Source: Hanleya hanleyi (taxonomy: Eukaryota; Mollusca; Polyplacophora; Lepidopleurida; Hanleyidae). Taken from it: a stretch of DNA of 64,000 nt. Within the stretch, counting starts at the first letter, position 1; each line of letters begins with the position of its first letter. The notes below the pieces were generated by a model, which was not told where the DNA came from, did not search any database, and worked only from the letters and a program-made list of their open reading frames with translations. A program made the position numbers and the translations under genes. Shown here in pieces: positions 17,188 to 25,982 of the stretch. The DNA lies in assembly GCA_036873755.1 (NCBI GenBank), contig JAVTVY010018888.1, forward strand, positions 1 to 64,000. The letters are read 5' to 3'.

Positions 17188-17304
17188 TTGTACTTCATTA
17201 TCATCATCATTTGTGATATGTCAATATCCATGATTTCACCCAGGGGATCACTCCATCACTGTGCACGTGTAGTAAACACTGGTATAATTGTAAATACTGC
17301 GCGC

Positions 17305-17312
17305 TATTTATA
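17305..17312 (-). promoter_or_regulatory. TATA box before the minus-strand RING gene
   Basis: TATAAATA on the minus strand, directly at the inner edge of the inverted repeat arm, about 118 bp before the first codon of the frame. Confidence 0.6.
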
Positions 17313-17320
17313 GTGTAAAG

Positions 17321-17683
17321 CGCGGACCTCAGCGAAATAGCTCTATGTGTTTGGTAAATATTTTTACGCTGAACAAAATATTTGTGTTTCTTTTCCAATT
17401 TTAAACGGTTGTCATTTTACAATAAATGTCAGTGCACGTATAAATTTTATTTCAAGTTGAACCGAGGCAACTTATGGTGTAGCATTTAAAAATTTAGCGG
17501 GATAGCGCTACACTAAGCCGGTATTTTTAATAATTTTATCGATTTTTACACCCGTAACGTTATAGTACGGTAGTGTGGAAAACCCGCTACACTGGAAATA
17601 AATTGGTTTTCCTGGCTAAAAATACGTCAAGTATATTGCTCATAGCCTTATAATATTACCCTGAAAATTGTAACTGGTTTATC
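17321..17683 (-). repeat. Inverted repeat arm, right promoter copy
   Basis: Partner of 14345-14704. The arms flank 2.6 kb with the 190-aa gene (+) and a RING gene (-). The sequence beyond the shared part differs, so each gene has its own TATA element. Confidence 0.92.
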
Positions 17684-17731
17684 GAAAGAAAGAAAGAAAA
17701 CTAGGAATTTTTTAGCAGATACCACCATGTT

Positions 17732-17955
17732 GCACTCACTCACACCGGCCGCCATCTTAAACCCACCACCCACCATCCACCACACTTGCACTCACTCACA
17801 CCGGCCGCCATCTTAAACCCACCACCCACCATCCACCACACTTGCACTCACTCACACCGGCCGCCATCTTAAACCCTCCACCCACCATCCACCACACTTG
17901 CACTCACTCACACCGGCCGCCATCTTAAACCCACCACCCACCATCCACCACAGCC
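17732..17955 (-). repeat. 56-bp YY1-like repeat, 4 internal copies
   Basis: Four units of the TIR repeat, in reverse orientation (GCCGCCATCTTAAACCC), directly before the TATA box of the plus-strand RING gene. The element thus carries the same promoter array at three places: left TIR 5 copies, here 4, right TIR 3. Confidence 0.93.
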
Positions 17956-17963
17956 GGCTAGAC

Positions 17964-17971
17964 TATAAATA
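17964..17971 (+). promoter_or_regulatory. TATA box before the plus-strand RING gene
   Basis: TATAAATA, 38 bp before the ATG at 18009 and a few bases after the 56-bp array. Confidence 0.7.
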
Positions 17972-18008
17972 ACGCGTAGTATCTTGTCATTTATTCACAA
18001 CTACAATC

Positions 18009-18776
18009 ATGGGTACAAGACGAAGACTCTTCACCGATCCGAGAGATCCTAGAGAACACAGAGAGGTGATTATGAGTGGAGATGAACATAACAATGGTGA
18101 AGTGGCAATAATTACAAGTTTTGAGCAGGTTATTGTCGACGAGACGATGATACGGCGAAGTGAAGAACAACTTCAAGAGCTGCGGAGGGAGGTAATGGGA
18201 GAAGAACATGCGAGGTTGATAAGACAACGGAGTGAAGAACAAGACCAAGAAATCAGGAGGGTGGTGCTGGAAGAAGAAGAGGATCAGCATATATCTGATG
18301 CAGATATAAGTGATGAGGAAGAAGAACTCCCCTGGTTAAACAGTAATAGACCTCCAGCAAATACAAGAGCTACTCCGATTATAACCACGTCGGCTTGCGA
18401 AACCACATCGGCTACCGCCGAAACAACAACAACACCACGACCATCACCATGCTCTTGGGCCGAGGTAACCCGCCTGAACGAAGAGATTAATAACATGAGA
18501 CAACACATGGATCAAATGGACGTTATTATTTTAAAACAAGAAGAAGCTCGACAGAAGGAACAAAGTAAATTAACCTGCAGTGTGTGTACAGCGGAAGAAA
18601 GCCTGTACGCTCTATTTCCGTGCGGGCATTTATGCCTATGTGAAAAATGTTGGGTGACGCTAACATGTATAGGGGGTGTGTGCCACTGCGCTGAAACGGA
18701 CGAACAGCATTTAAAGATCAAGTGTCCCGTGTGTAGGAAGCAGGTAGCTGGGGTAAAGAGAATTTACCGCTCCTAA
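18009..18776 (+). CDS. RING-finger protein, acidic coiled N-terminal half
   Basis: 255 aa. The N-terminal half is charged and predicted helical, with the repeated phrase RRSEEQLQELRREV / RQRSEEQDQEIRRVV. A Thr/Ala-rich linker (about 115-150) and a short coiled segment follow. The C-terminal RING has CSVC, FPCGHLCLCEKC and CPVCRKQ. It resembles the minus-strand RING protein only in the finger, so the pair probably shares that domain and its 3' end by duplication. Probable E3 ligase or regulator (inference). Promoter: 56-bp array plus TATA. The message appears to end in a perfect histone stem-loop 27 nt after the stop. Confidence 0.8.
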   Translation: MGTRRRLFTDPRDPREHREVIMSGDEHNNGEVAIITSFEQVIVDETMIRRSEEQLQELRREVMGEEHARLIRQRSEEQDQEIRRVVLEEEEDQHISDADISDEEEELPWLNSNRPPANTRATPIITTSACETTSATAETTTTPRPSPCSWAEVTRLNEEINNMRQHMDQMDVIILKQEEARQKEQSKLTCSVCTAEESLYALFPCGHLCLCEKCWVTLTCIGGVCHCAETDEQHLKIKCPVCRKQVAGVKRIYRS

Positions 18777-18803
18777 AACAAGTGTCGTAACACTTTTACA
18801 AAA

Positions 18804-18819
18804 GGCTCTTTTCAGAGCC
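18804..18819 (+). terminator. Canonical histone-mRNA 3' stem-loop (plus-strand RING gene)
   Basis: GGCTCT TTTC AGAGCC with AAAA before and ACC after: this equals the textbook metazoan histone 3' stem-loop, including flanks. The element TCTTTCCGAAAGGGGAAACT (18826-18845) follows at the spacing expected for a U7 snRNA pairing site. Confidence 0.9.
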
Positions 18820-18921
18820 ACCTGATCTTTCCGAAAGGGGAAACTTCTAACTGAAAAAGCACACAAAAAATTAACACCAGCTCCCTTCACCCTTTCCTCT
18901 ATGAATTTTTTTTTTTTTAAC

Positions 18922-19007
18922 ATTACAGCCCGAATAATAACGGACTGAAATTATTGAAACCAACATTACAGCCCGAATGATAACGGACTGAAATTATTTG
19001 AAACCAG
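18922..19007 (+). repeat. Two copies of the ~43-bp dispersed motif
   Basis: Copies at 18922-18961 and 18965-19007 of the motif found five times at 15617-16162, lying about 100 bp after the stem-loop. Confidence 0.88.
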
Positions 19008-19751
19008 CAGAGGGATTTGGGATTAGAATTAATTTTCATTATTAGGATGCGAGCAATAGTTGTAATTCTGTATTGTAAGGATACATTTGATAAATCATTG
19101 TACAATGCAAGGGAGATAATCGTTAATTGTCCAACTCGCCTGATCTCCCTTTGACCACGACGACAGGAGATGAGACCCGCACAGTTCACTTGGACGGGGA
19201 AGCCATAGCAGGAGACACGCACACACCGGAGTAATTGCTGTTACCAGTAATTTGTATGTATTTGGTTTTAAATCCCATCCAGTTTCACAACCCATGAAAG
19301 AGGAAACAAAATGAACACTAACAACCATTTTTTTTTTTTTTTTAATTTTCTTACTATTTTTTTTTTTTTTTTTTATTAACACAAATAGAATGAACGTGTT
19401 CACCAGGGTATTGAATTTTAATACAATTATACGCTATGAAGGCGCTTCAATGCACAATCAACATAAAATGAACTAGGAATACGTGAAGAGAGAAAGAGAA
19501 GCCGTATATTTCAGCTTGAGCAAGACTGGCAGATGATAATGTCTGAATGTTCCAATGCAATAAAAACTTGAAAATGCTCAATATTTATACAACAAGACAA
19601 TAGAATGAACGTGTTCAACTCTGAGTATTGAATTTTAATACAATTAACAGTAAAAAAAAAACTGTGAATTTTTAATACAATTATACGCTCTCAAGCCACT
19701 TCAATGAACGTGTAGGAATACGGTAAATGTTTTTCAACATCACACTTGTTC
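19008..19751. other. Intergenic with T tracts and short direct repeats
   Basis: Two long T tracts (19328-19343 and 19359-19375) are present. The phrase AGAATGAACGTGTTCA followed by GTATTGAATTTTAATACAAT occurs at about 19387 and again at about 19601, with a third partial copy near 19668. TTTATT at about 19371 could be a minus-strand polyadenylation signal. No gene is seen. Confidence 0.55.
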
Positions 19752-20771
19752 TCAATAGTTCTGCAACAAGACTTGTTTGAACTCATCATCGTCTTTCCGC
19801 CCCTGGTGCACGTAGATGTAGGTAGTAATGTCTTCACGTGGAATTTTGGAAGGGCAGGTAGCTTCCACTCTCAGGGCAATTTGCGCCTCGGTCACGGCCT
19901 GTAGTGCCTCCGTGATCAGTGCGTATGAGGGTACACTAGTGTCCACACACGTATGCTGGTTTATCGGGCTGTTATTTTCACAGCCTGCACATGCTTGGAT
20001 ACGCAAGTGTCGAATTTGAGGTCTGATGAGATCCAGGACTGAGTCGATGTACTTCTTATAAATATAGTCAGACACCTGGTAAGCCAGAGCTTGACGAATT
20101 GCAGCTGTGACACTCTGCAACTTCCGCCACGCCGTTAATTTCAAGGTGACACCCTGAGGACAAGGAATACGCTCTTGCGTATCTAACCTCATTTTCCATT
20201 TACGGATATGCACCAGGAGCTGGTCGTTGAAATAGGCACAGCTGACAAAAATGTCGTCACCCACATAAAATTTCGCTTCGTCACTCCCCTGGTCGCGAAT
20301 AACCGCATCGATGGCGTAATCAAGGGTCTCCAGTTTTTGCCAGGTGTCTAAGTTCATGGCAATATGCCTACCGGGTCTGTCGTTAAAGCCCGCTGCGTTA
20401 AAATGCACTTCTTCGTCTTTCACACTCACAGTTAAATAGGCTGAGAGCTCCCAAATGTCCTTGTGGGCTGCCTGGTAGGCCTGGTGAATAATGTTATTGA
20501 TATCCTGCACAGACATAGGAAGTTGCACCTCTTGTTCTTTCACAGGCTCAGGCGCTTGCTGAAGCACTGACTCAGGTATTTCTAAAGGTGTTAGTCGGGG
20601 GCGTTTGGGTCGTGCAGCGCGTTTGGCAGGTACACCAGACGCTGGGAGCGTACGTTTGCTAACTGTACGCTCTTCGGTGGTATCCATGACTAAGATATCA
20701 TCATCTTGTATAACGTCGGCTTCAAGTAGATCTGCTAGTTCTTCATTTCCCGTGATCTTCAACCCCGCCAC
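19752..20771 (-). CDS. PC4-like ssDNA-binding protein with NLS
   Basis: 339-codon frame. After an acidic start and a basic NLS-like stretch (KRAARPKRPRL, about 49-59), two PC4-like units follow, ending in IAMNLDTWQKL and VTLKLTAWRKL. The second unit has the family's full order: a strand QLLVHIRKW, a loop with CPQG, a strand VTLKLTAW, then a helix. This closely follows human PC4/SUB1 (VLIDIREYW ... GISLNPEQW). It could coat or unwind displaced strands during protein-primed replication, or act in transcription (inference). The frame begins with GTG at 20771 and has no ATG before 20687. A likely 3' splice site (TTTCTAG at about 20778-20784) suggests an upstream exon. Confidence 0.72.
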   Translation of the reverse strand: MAGLKITGNEELADLLEADVIQDDDILVMDTTEERTVSKRTLPASGVPAKRAARPKRPRLTPLEIPESVLQQAPEPVKEQEVQLPMSVQDINNIIHQAYQAAHKDIWELSAYLTVSVKDEEVHFNAAGFNDRPGRHIAMNLDTWQKLETLDYAIDAVIRDQGSDEAKFYVGDDIFVSCAYFNDQLLVHIRKWKMRLDTQERIPCPQGVTLKLTAWRKLQSVTAAIRQALAYQVSDYIYKKYIDSVLDLIRPQIRHLRIQACAGCENNSPINQHTCVDTSVPSYALITEALQAVTEAQIALRVEATCPSKIPREDITTYIYVHQGRKDDDEFKQVLLQNY

Positions 20772-20776
20772 GAAGG

Positions 20777-21088
20777 CTAGAAATGCATAGGGGTAGAGCG
20801 CAGTACACCATCGATGAGGGCTGTGTTTTGTGCTGAAGTGGTTTTCTCAGCCATGATATCTTCCACACGCTGTTTCAGAAGTATGTTTTCCTCCATAAGG
20901 AAATCACATAATTCACCCACATGCTGCATCTCTTCAATCAGACGAACACGGTACTTTCCAAGCCTCACTAAAAATGGTGATGACGCCATGACTATGGGCT
21001 CAGGCTGATGAGCAACTGCTACGGTGTAAAAGTCTCCTGAATTTGCACTCGTAAAATTATAAAAAGTAAAAGGTTCTACACAGCTCAT
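20777..21088 (-). CDS. Short coiled-coil protein or first exon of the PC4-like gene
   Basis: 103 aa from the ATG at 21088. The second half is helical with heptad leucines (LCDFLMEENILLKQRVEDI). It is the first frame behind the right TIR promoter. It ends at a TAG that is itself part of a good 3' splice site (pyrimidine-rich CTCTACCCC...TTTCTAG). The 339-codon frame lacks an ATG and starts 6 bp later, so part of this frame may be spliced to it; GTGG|GTGAAT near 20923 could be the donor. No known family. Confidence 0.55.
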   Translation of the reverse strand: MSCVEPFTFYNFTSANSGDFYTVAVAHQPEPIVMASSPFLVRLGKYRVRLIEEMQHVGELCDFLMEENILLKQRVEDIMAEKTTSAQNTALIDGVLRSTPMHF

Positions 21089-21252
21089 ACAAAACAGGCA
21101 AACAGGCTGGCTGGCTGGCTGGCTGGATGGCTAGAGGTGAAGCAGGCAGGCAGGCGGGCAGGCAGGCAGGCAGGTAGGCTGGTCAGGTCAGATAAGTCAG
21201 AGTGCTCCGCAGGGTAGTGCAATGAATACTCCTCTCCCCTAAAAATCGCCTC

Positions 21253-21260
21253 CTTTTATA
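21253..21260 (-). promoter_or_regulatory. TATA box in right TIR
   Basis: TATAAAAG on the minus strand, the mirror of 1505-1512, driving transcription leftward into the 103-aa and PC4-like frames about 165 bp away. Confidence 0.7.
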
Positions 21261-21274
21261 CGTTTTTCTACATG

Positions 21275-21424
21275 CCGCCATCTTAAACCCACCACCCACC
21301 ATCCACCACACTTGCACTCACTCACACCGGCCGCCATCTTAAACCCACCTCCCACCATCCACCACACTTGCACTCACTCACACCGGCCGCCATCTTAAAC
21401 CCACCTCCCACCATCCACCACACC
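21275..21424 (-). repeat. 56-bp YY1-like repeat, 3 copies (right TIR)
   Basis: Three GCCGCCATCTTAAACCC units in mirror orientation to the left array, upstream of the TATA box at 21253-21260. Confidence 0.92.
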
Positions 21425-21530
21425 CCATGTGACACAATACGCACTTCTGATTGGCTGTCGCGTGACGTCACAGAGGTCATATGCAAATTTCTGAGGTCAA
21501 TAGGCCTCATTTTACTGTCTGTATACTACT

Positions 21531-21536
21531 CACCTT
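21531..21536. repeat. Target site duplication, right copy (CACCTT)
   Basis: Perfect match to 1117-1122. The paralogous empty site at 43418-43423 has a single related 6-mer on the opposite strand (AACATG against AAGGTG). Confidence 0.95.
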
Positions 21537-24500
21537 CATGCCAAAAATCAAGGTTCTAATGTGAACGGTTCTCCTTATATTTGCCGACGAAAGGATTCGG
21601 ATGGACTGACTGACTGACTCACTCACTCACTCATTACCGGACAATTTGCAAATGAGAGCCTACTTCGTAGGAAAATAGCAACTAACTTAACCATAGCTGT
21701 TGCATCTTCTATACTCCTATGAAACTTATTACTACATACTCCCTATAAAAAGTATTGTGATTATTGTCCCATCGCGCCCCAGTGGGTGTCCCAGAGTACC
21801 CCATAGTGGGACAAAGTAACTGGAACACATTTTTTACATTTTTAAAAACAGAATTCTGGAGAAAAGTATAACAGATATTTCAGAATCTTTTGTGTGACTA
21901 TGTCATACTAAATATACGTTATAACGAGAGAAAAGAAGGCTACAGTACAACACAATAATAACAGAGATGTTTGCAAAAAGGTGAAAAATGTCCCAGTGTA
22001 CTCCAATCTCCCCTACAGTAGTTTTGTGGGTTACGAATCACGGGGAGTTACGGATCACTTTCCTAATGAAAACACTCGAATATTCACTCTCAGAACACGT
22101 CGGTGTATGATTTATTTACAATGTAAAATGTGACAATATTGTTCAAAATGACATCTTCGCCCTCCTCTGAACTTCATGTTCAATATAATGAATAATCACA
22201 TTATTTTTGCTGAAATGACTTGAAAATGAATTGGGCATGCATGCATTACTGATGAATGGAGATCATTTTTATCTTCATGAAAACATGTTTTAGGGGCTGT
22301 CAGCATGATGAGATATGGCCCAATTTCCAAGCACTAACGCTGGTGGACACAATGCATTTTGCTGAGAAGCAACAGGAACTTGATAATGTGACATCTAGTG
22401 TCTTTATTGTACCATGTAAGTGTCCTGTCTGTGTTTTGTGTGCTGTACTCAGTGTCTTACAGGGTGGATGGAGGGTGTCTTGTTCCAAGCTGCTTCGAAG
22501 ATTTATTCTTTGAAGAAACAGGAACGCAACTTGGCTGGGTGGTGCTTGGTTGGCTCGTCGCGATATGACTGAAATAATGTTGAAAGCGACGTTAAACCCT
22601 ATCCGCTCACTCACTCACCCACGCCAAGCACTAACACAACTCTGGAATGGGAATATAGATAGAAAAACACCATGGGAGTTGTTATTGTACTTCAAACTAT
22701 GGCATATTTTGGTATTTTTGGAATGGTTGTATAATGCACTAAGCGACTATATCACATTTAAACATATTTGCGGTGAATATCATGTCAAACATGTGACAAC
22801 GTTGTTCGAATGTCAAAAATGCCTGCTATGAAATTTATACCAATATCAATTATTACAGTACTTTGCTCAGATCAAATGAAAATGTATTACTGATGACCGA
22901 AGATCAAATTTTGTCTTCACAAATATATGTTTTAGGTGCTGTCAGCGTAATATTAAAGGTCCAAATCAAAAGCACTCTGACAACATTTGCAATGGAGATA
23001 AAGTTATGAAATGCAGAAATCGTAGTTGATCATGATGTTGAAAACAATATTATATTTAGACTCTCATCTGACATGTCTCAAAAGCTAAAACATATTTGAC
23101 ATCGACATGACATGAGTATTTACACCATAATATAGAGATATTGACAATAATACACATCCTAATTACTGGCCTGTCTCTTAAATTCTTACTATCAGTGATC
23201 ACTTTATCTGAAATGCAAAATGATCTGAAGGAAAAAGTCTGCCCTAAATGGAGCGAAAATAAAGATGTGACTCTATACCATCCATGGGATCTCCGTAGTC
23301 AAGTTCCTGTAAATTGAACTGAATGTTTTCTGACTGTAATGATTTAACTCAAAACAGCAATGAATTAGATGATATCTCATTTATTTCTATTGGGATATAC
23401 TTTAGAACAATTTACAATATTAAGAAACGTTTACTATAGACACAAAGTGATTAGGTTACCAGGATCTGCGTTGTAGTCGATGTGGCCATTGAAACCATTC
23501 TATGTCTTCCCGCAATATTCGATGTTACCGCCGGTGGCATTGTCAACATATACTGTCAAAGAATCGTCAACACATTTGTAGTGATTTTTAGACGTTCAAT
23601 CGCTTTCTCTCTCTTCCTCTCCTTTACTTTTTCTGTGCCACACACATTTGCAGTAGCCATTAATTAGGATACTGCATGCCTACTGTATACTGTACTGATC
23701 ATATCAGAGTGCGTTCATATATATTGTACCTAGTGTGACTTCATCGTGACATAATCATACGTTTACGTAGCTTTAAGTGATCGTAGTTAAAATAATCTGA
23801 GGTGCATGTATAGTTGCGGTTAATGCCTAGAAATTTGTTACCTCTCTCGCACCCATCACGTCTACCTACCCGCCCTCTATGCCAACACCTCCTGGGCAAG
23901 TGTGAAATCTGCTTTGGTCGAACAAATAATCTAATATCGTTGCCTTGCCAACCATTGGAATTTCTTTCTTGAATATATCTTCAATATATCTTGAATAATT
24001 GTATATTCATCAGTCGAAAAGCCTTAATCAGTTACGCATTTATGTGTATTTATTCAGTAAGATACAGTTTCTTGTGAGAGAATCAGGATGACCGCAACAT
24101 TTCGTGTCACATTACAAACACATGAAAAATCAATCGTCGTCAAACTATTTGTTACGAGACTTTCTTGTGAATGCGTGTGAATTTAATCACCATATCCATA
24201 TACCTAGCATAGGGGACTGTGAACTCTGCCTGTTCCATGTTTACTAGATTATGTTACTTTATAAACATCTCTGACAAACTTTCTTTCTACCAGAACATAA
24301 TCATCATTATACAAAACCATAATCGTGTTTCTTTTTCTTGAATTTCTGAGCGAATTTACAGCGATATGGTGTTAACATTCGAATAATCTTACTGTTTATG
24401 CTCTCTAGAGGAGAAATCTTCTTCTTCTTCGAACTACACACAAGATGTTTATAGGGTAGGACCATATGTCTTTTAGTAGCACTATTTGAACGTTTCACAA

Positions 24501-24600
24501 AATAGACCGGGTCTCTGAGCGTACCTGAGATACAACACATACCACGAATCGTTAGATTCTTGGTATGTGCTTTAGAATAGATTAACCAGAAGACTATACT
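21537..24600. other. Host DNA, no gene; diverged 650-bp direct duplication
   Basis: About 22080-22325 and 22750-22965 are diverged direct copies; for example ACATGTTTTAGGGGCTGTCAG near 22280 corresponds to ATATGTTTTAGGTGCTGTCAG near 22925. A SINE tail sits between them. 21531-21675 is the right half of the repeat split by the Maverick. 23000-24600 is AT-rich with nothing recognised. Confidence 0.5.
22557..22620 (+). repeat. SINE 3' tail (mollusc type)
   Basis: ATATGACTGAAATAATGTTGAAAGCGACGTTAAACCC followed by CACTCACTC. Related copies lie at about 36630, 45955, 54005 (reverse) and 57065 (reverse). Confidence 0.65.
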
Positions 24601-24756
24601 GTGAAATCATGTGACTCTGTCAGTATGTCGGCACCTCTTCCTCACTTCCCTTATAATTGTTGTAATCTAACATCCATTTTCTCTCCCCAAGAACAAACAG
24701 TCTCTATCGCCTCGGGAGGTTCTGGAGGATACAAGCCAGACGCCACCGTGACATGT

Positions 24757-25550
24757 TCAACAGTTCCCACCTCTCTCACATTCCTGCACAAGCTTTGTAC
24801 TTTCGATTTGAACAGTCTTCTTAACTCTTATGTACAACAGACTGCGCTGTCTCACGCACTTGAACAGTCTGCTTTTTCCTACTCCCCTGCTATCCCCCAC
24901 TTCAACAGTCTCCACCTTCTCACTCCCCGATCTCTTCGTAACAGAAGCATAGGATGCTGGAATTTTCTTCACAGTTACAGCCAATTCACCTCTCTTCGCA
25001 TTATCACCACAATCTTCCCCACAAGATTGTCACACATCACATGGGTCATGCCAAACCTGACATCTCTGACAGAATATGGCATTCCAAAGACGACTCGGAT
25101 GACCCAATCAATGGCAATTGCACGATCAGGAACAACAATCAGCACCTTGCAATTGTCGATTATCGTCTGATATGACAAAGCCCCCAGCTGATCCTTATCT
25201 GCCAACAAAAAAACGCTTTTCGCAAATTTGCTTTAAACTTATTGCTTTAAATAACGATCCTTAACACTTTACCAAAATGACAAACAAACCCACAACATCT
25301 TCATCGCCAACGAAAGAAGTTATAAAGTGGAGCCCCACTGTAACTCCGCAAGCATCGAACGTGGACAATTCTGCCGTAAACTCGTCGATGGCCAATACGT
25401 CACACCGTACACAGGTCCGTAACAGAATTAGAAAAAAATGTAGAAATTGTTCTGAACCATTCACGGGAATTCGACGTCTGCCTCAACGCTTCCACCTGTT
25501 TCACATCGATTTCTAGCTCAGCCAACAAATTAACAAAAGTCTGTCGTTTT
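24757..25550 (-). pseudogene. Decayed retroelement ORF (gag/ORF1-like) relic
   Basis: On the minus strand, short coding-like stretches separated by stops and frame changes: AKRQTFVNLLAELEIDVKQV and QVEALRQT (about 25475-25545), and a cysteine-containing basic part with CGEDCGDNAKRGELAVTVKK (about 24960-25020). Such a helical N-part with later zinc-knuckle-like part suggests a nucleic-acid-binding ORF of a retroelement. Identification is weak. The 189-aa frame on the plus strand here is its antisense shadow. Confidence 0.35.
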
Positions 25551-25654
25551 GCCCGCCGAATGAGAAGCACCTCTGATTGACAGCTTCACTGTTCTTGCTA
25601 AACAGTTACGGTTAACGCCCCTGTGCCTGAAGGACAAACAAGTATTATTCAAAT

Positions 25655-25843
25655 GGCAAGTCAAAGTGCTTTTTATTCAAGAATTTCCGATATCGGAAAT
25701 TGAAGGACATGAATTTCCGATATCAGAAATTTTAATTCCGATATCGGAAATTTCAATTCCGATATCGGAAATTTCAATTCCGGTATCGGGAATTCAATTT
25801 CCAATATCGGAAATTCTTGAATAAAAAGCACTTTGGCTTGCCA
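25655..25843. repeat. Palindrome-rich GATATC array inside an inverted repeat
   Basis: Repeats of AATTTCCGATATCGGAAATT, each itself palindromic, are enclosed by inverted copies of AAAGTGCTTTTTATTCAAGAA (about 25665 and 25814). The same motif continues to about 25980. It can form strong hairpins. Confidence 0.8.
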
Positions 25844-25982
25844 TACATACCACCACTGGAAAAGTAGAATTTTCGATATCAGAAATTGAATTTCCGATAT
25901 CGAGAATTGTAATTTCCGATATCGGAAATTCGGAGACAATTCCCGATATAGGAAGTTCAATTCCCGATATCGGAAATTCATT
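25844..25982. repeat. Further GATATCGGAAATT repeats
   Basis: Six or more diverged copies of the same 19-20 bp palindromic unit continue beyond the enclosing inverted repeat. Confidence 0.7.

Larger units (their letters stand above)
1123..21530. mobile_element. Intact Maverick/Polinton (adintovirus-like) element, 20.4 kb
   Basis: The element is bounded by terminal inverted repeats starting AGTAGTATACAGACAG on both ends and by a perfect 6-bp direct repeat CACCTT (1117-1122, 21531-21536), the target duplication length of Maverick integrases. It encodes the family's diagnostic set: protein-primed PolB, RVE integrase with chromodomain, adenain-like protease, FtsK/HerA-type packaging ATPase, double-jelly-roll major capsid protein and penton-like minor capsid protein. 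All core frames are uninterrupted, so the copy is young. The layout is PolB on the + strand at the left, a minus-strand block through the middle, and an accessory module at the right. The capsid genes imply it can be a virus as well as a transposon, which is the general view of this family; activity of this copy is inference. Confidence 0.97.
21213..21530 (-). repeat. Right terminal inverted repeat
   Basis: Mirror copy of the left TIR. It contains the octamer (21481-21488), the CRE (21463-21470), three 56-bp units and an inward TATA box (21253-21260). Similarity to the left arm fades after the shared string GTATTCATTGCACTACC. Confidence 0.93.

Noticed and set aside
20777..20860. Programmed -1 frameshift joining the 103-aa and PC4-like frames
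   Set aside because: The frames do overlap in the right relation, but I find no X XXY YYZ slippery heptamer in the overlap; splicing explains it better.
1123..21530. Free viral genome or assembly contaminant rather than an insertion
   Set aside because: Host sequence on both sides, a perfect 6-bp duplication and a paralogous empty site show true integration.
24601..25170. 189-aa plus-strand frame in host DNA
   Set aside because: Low-complexity Ser/Thr composition; the minus strand shows more coding character (decayed retroelement).
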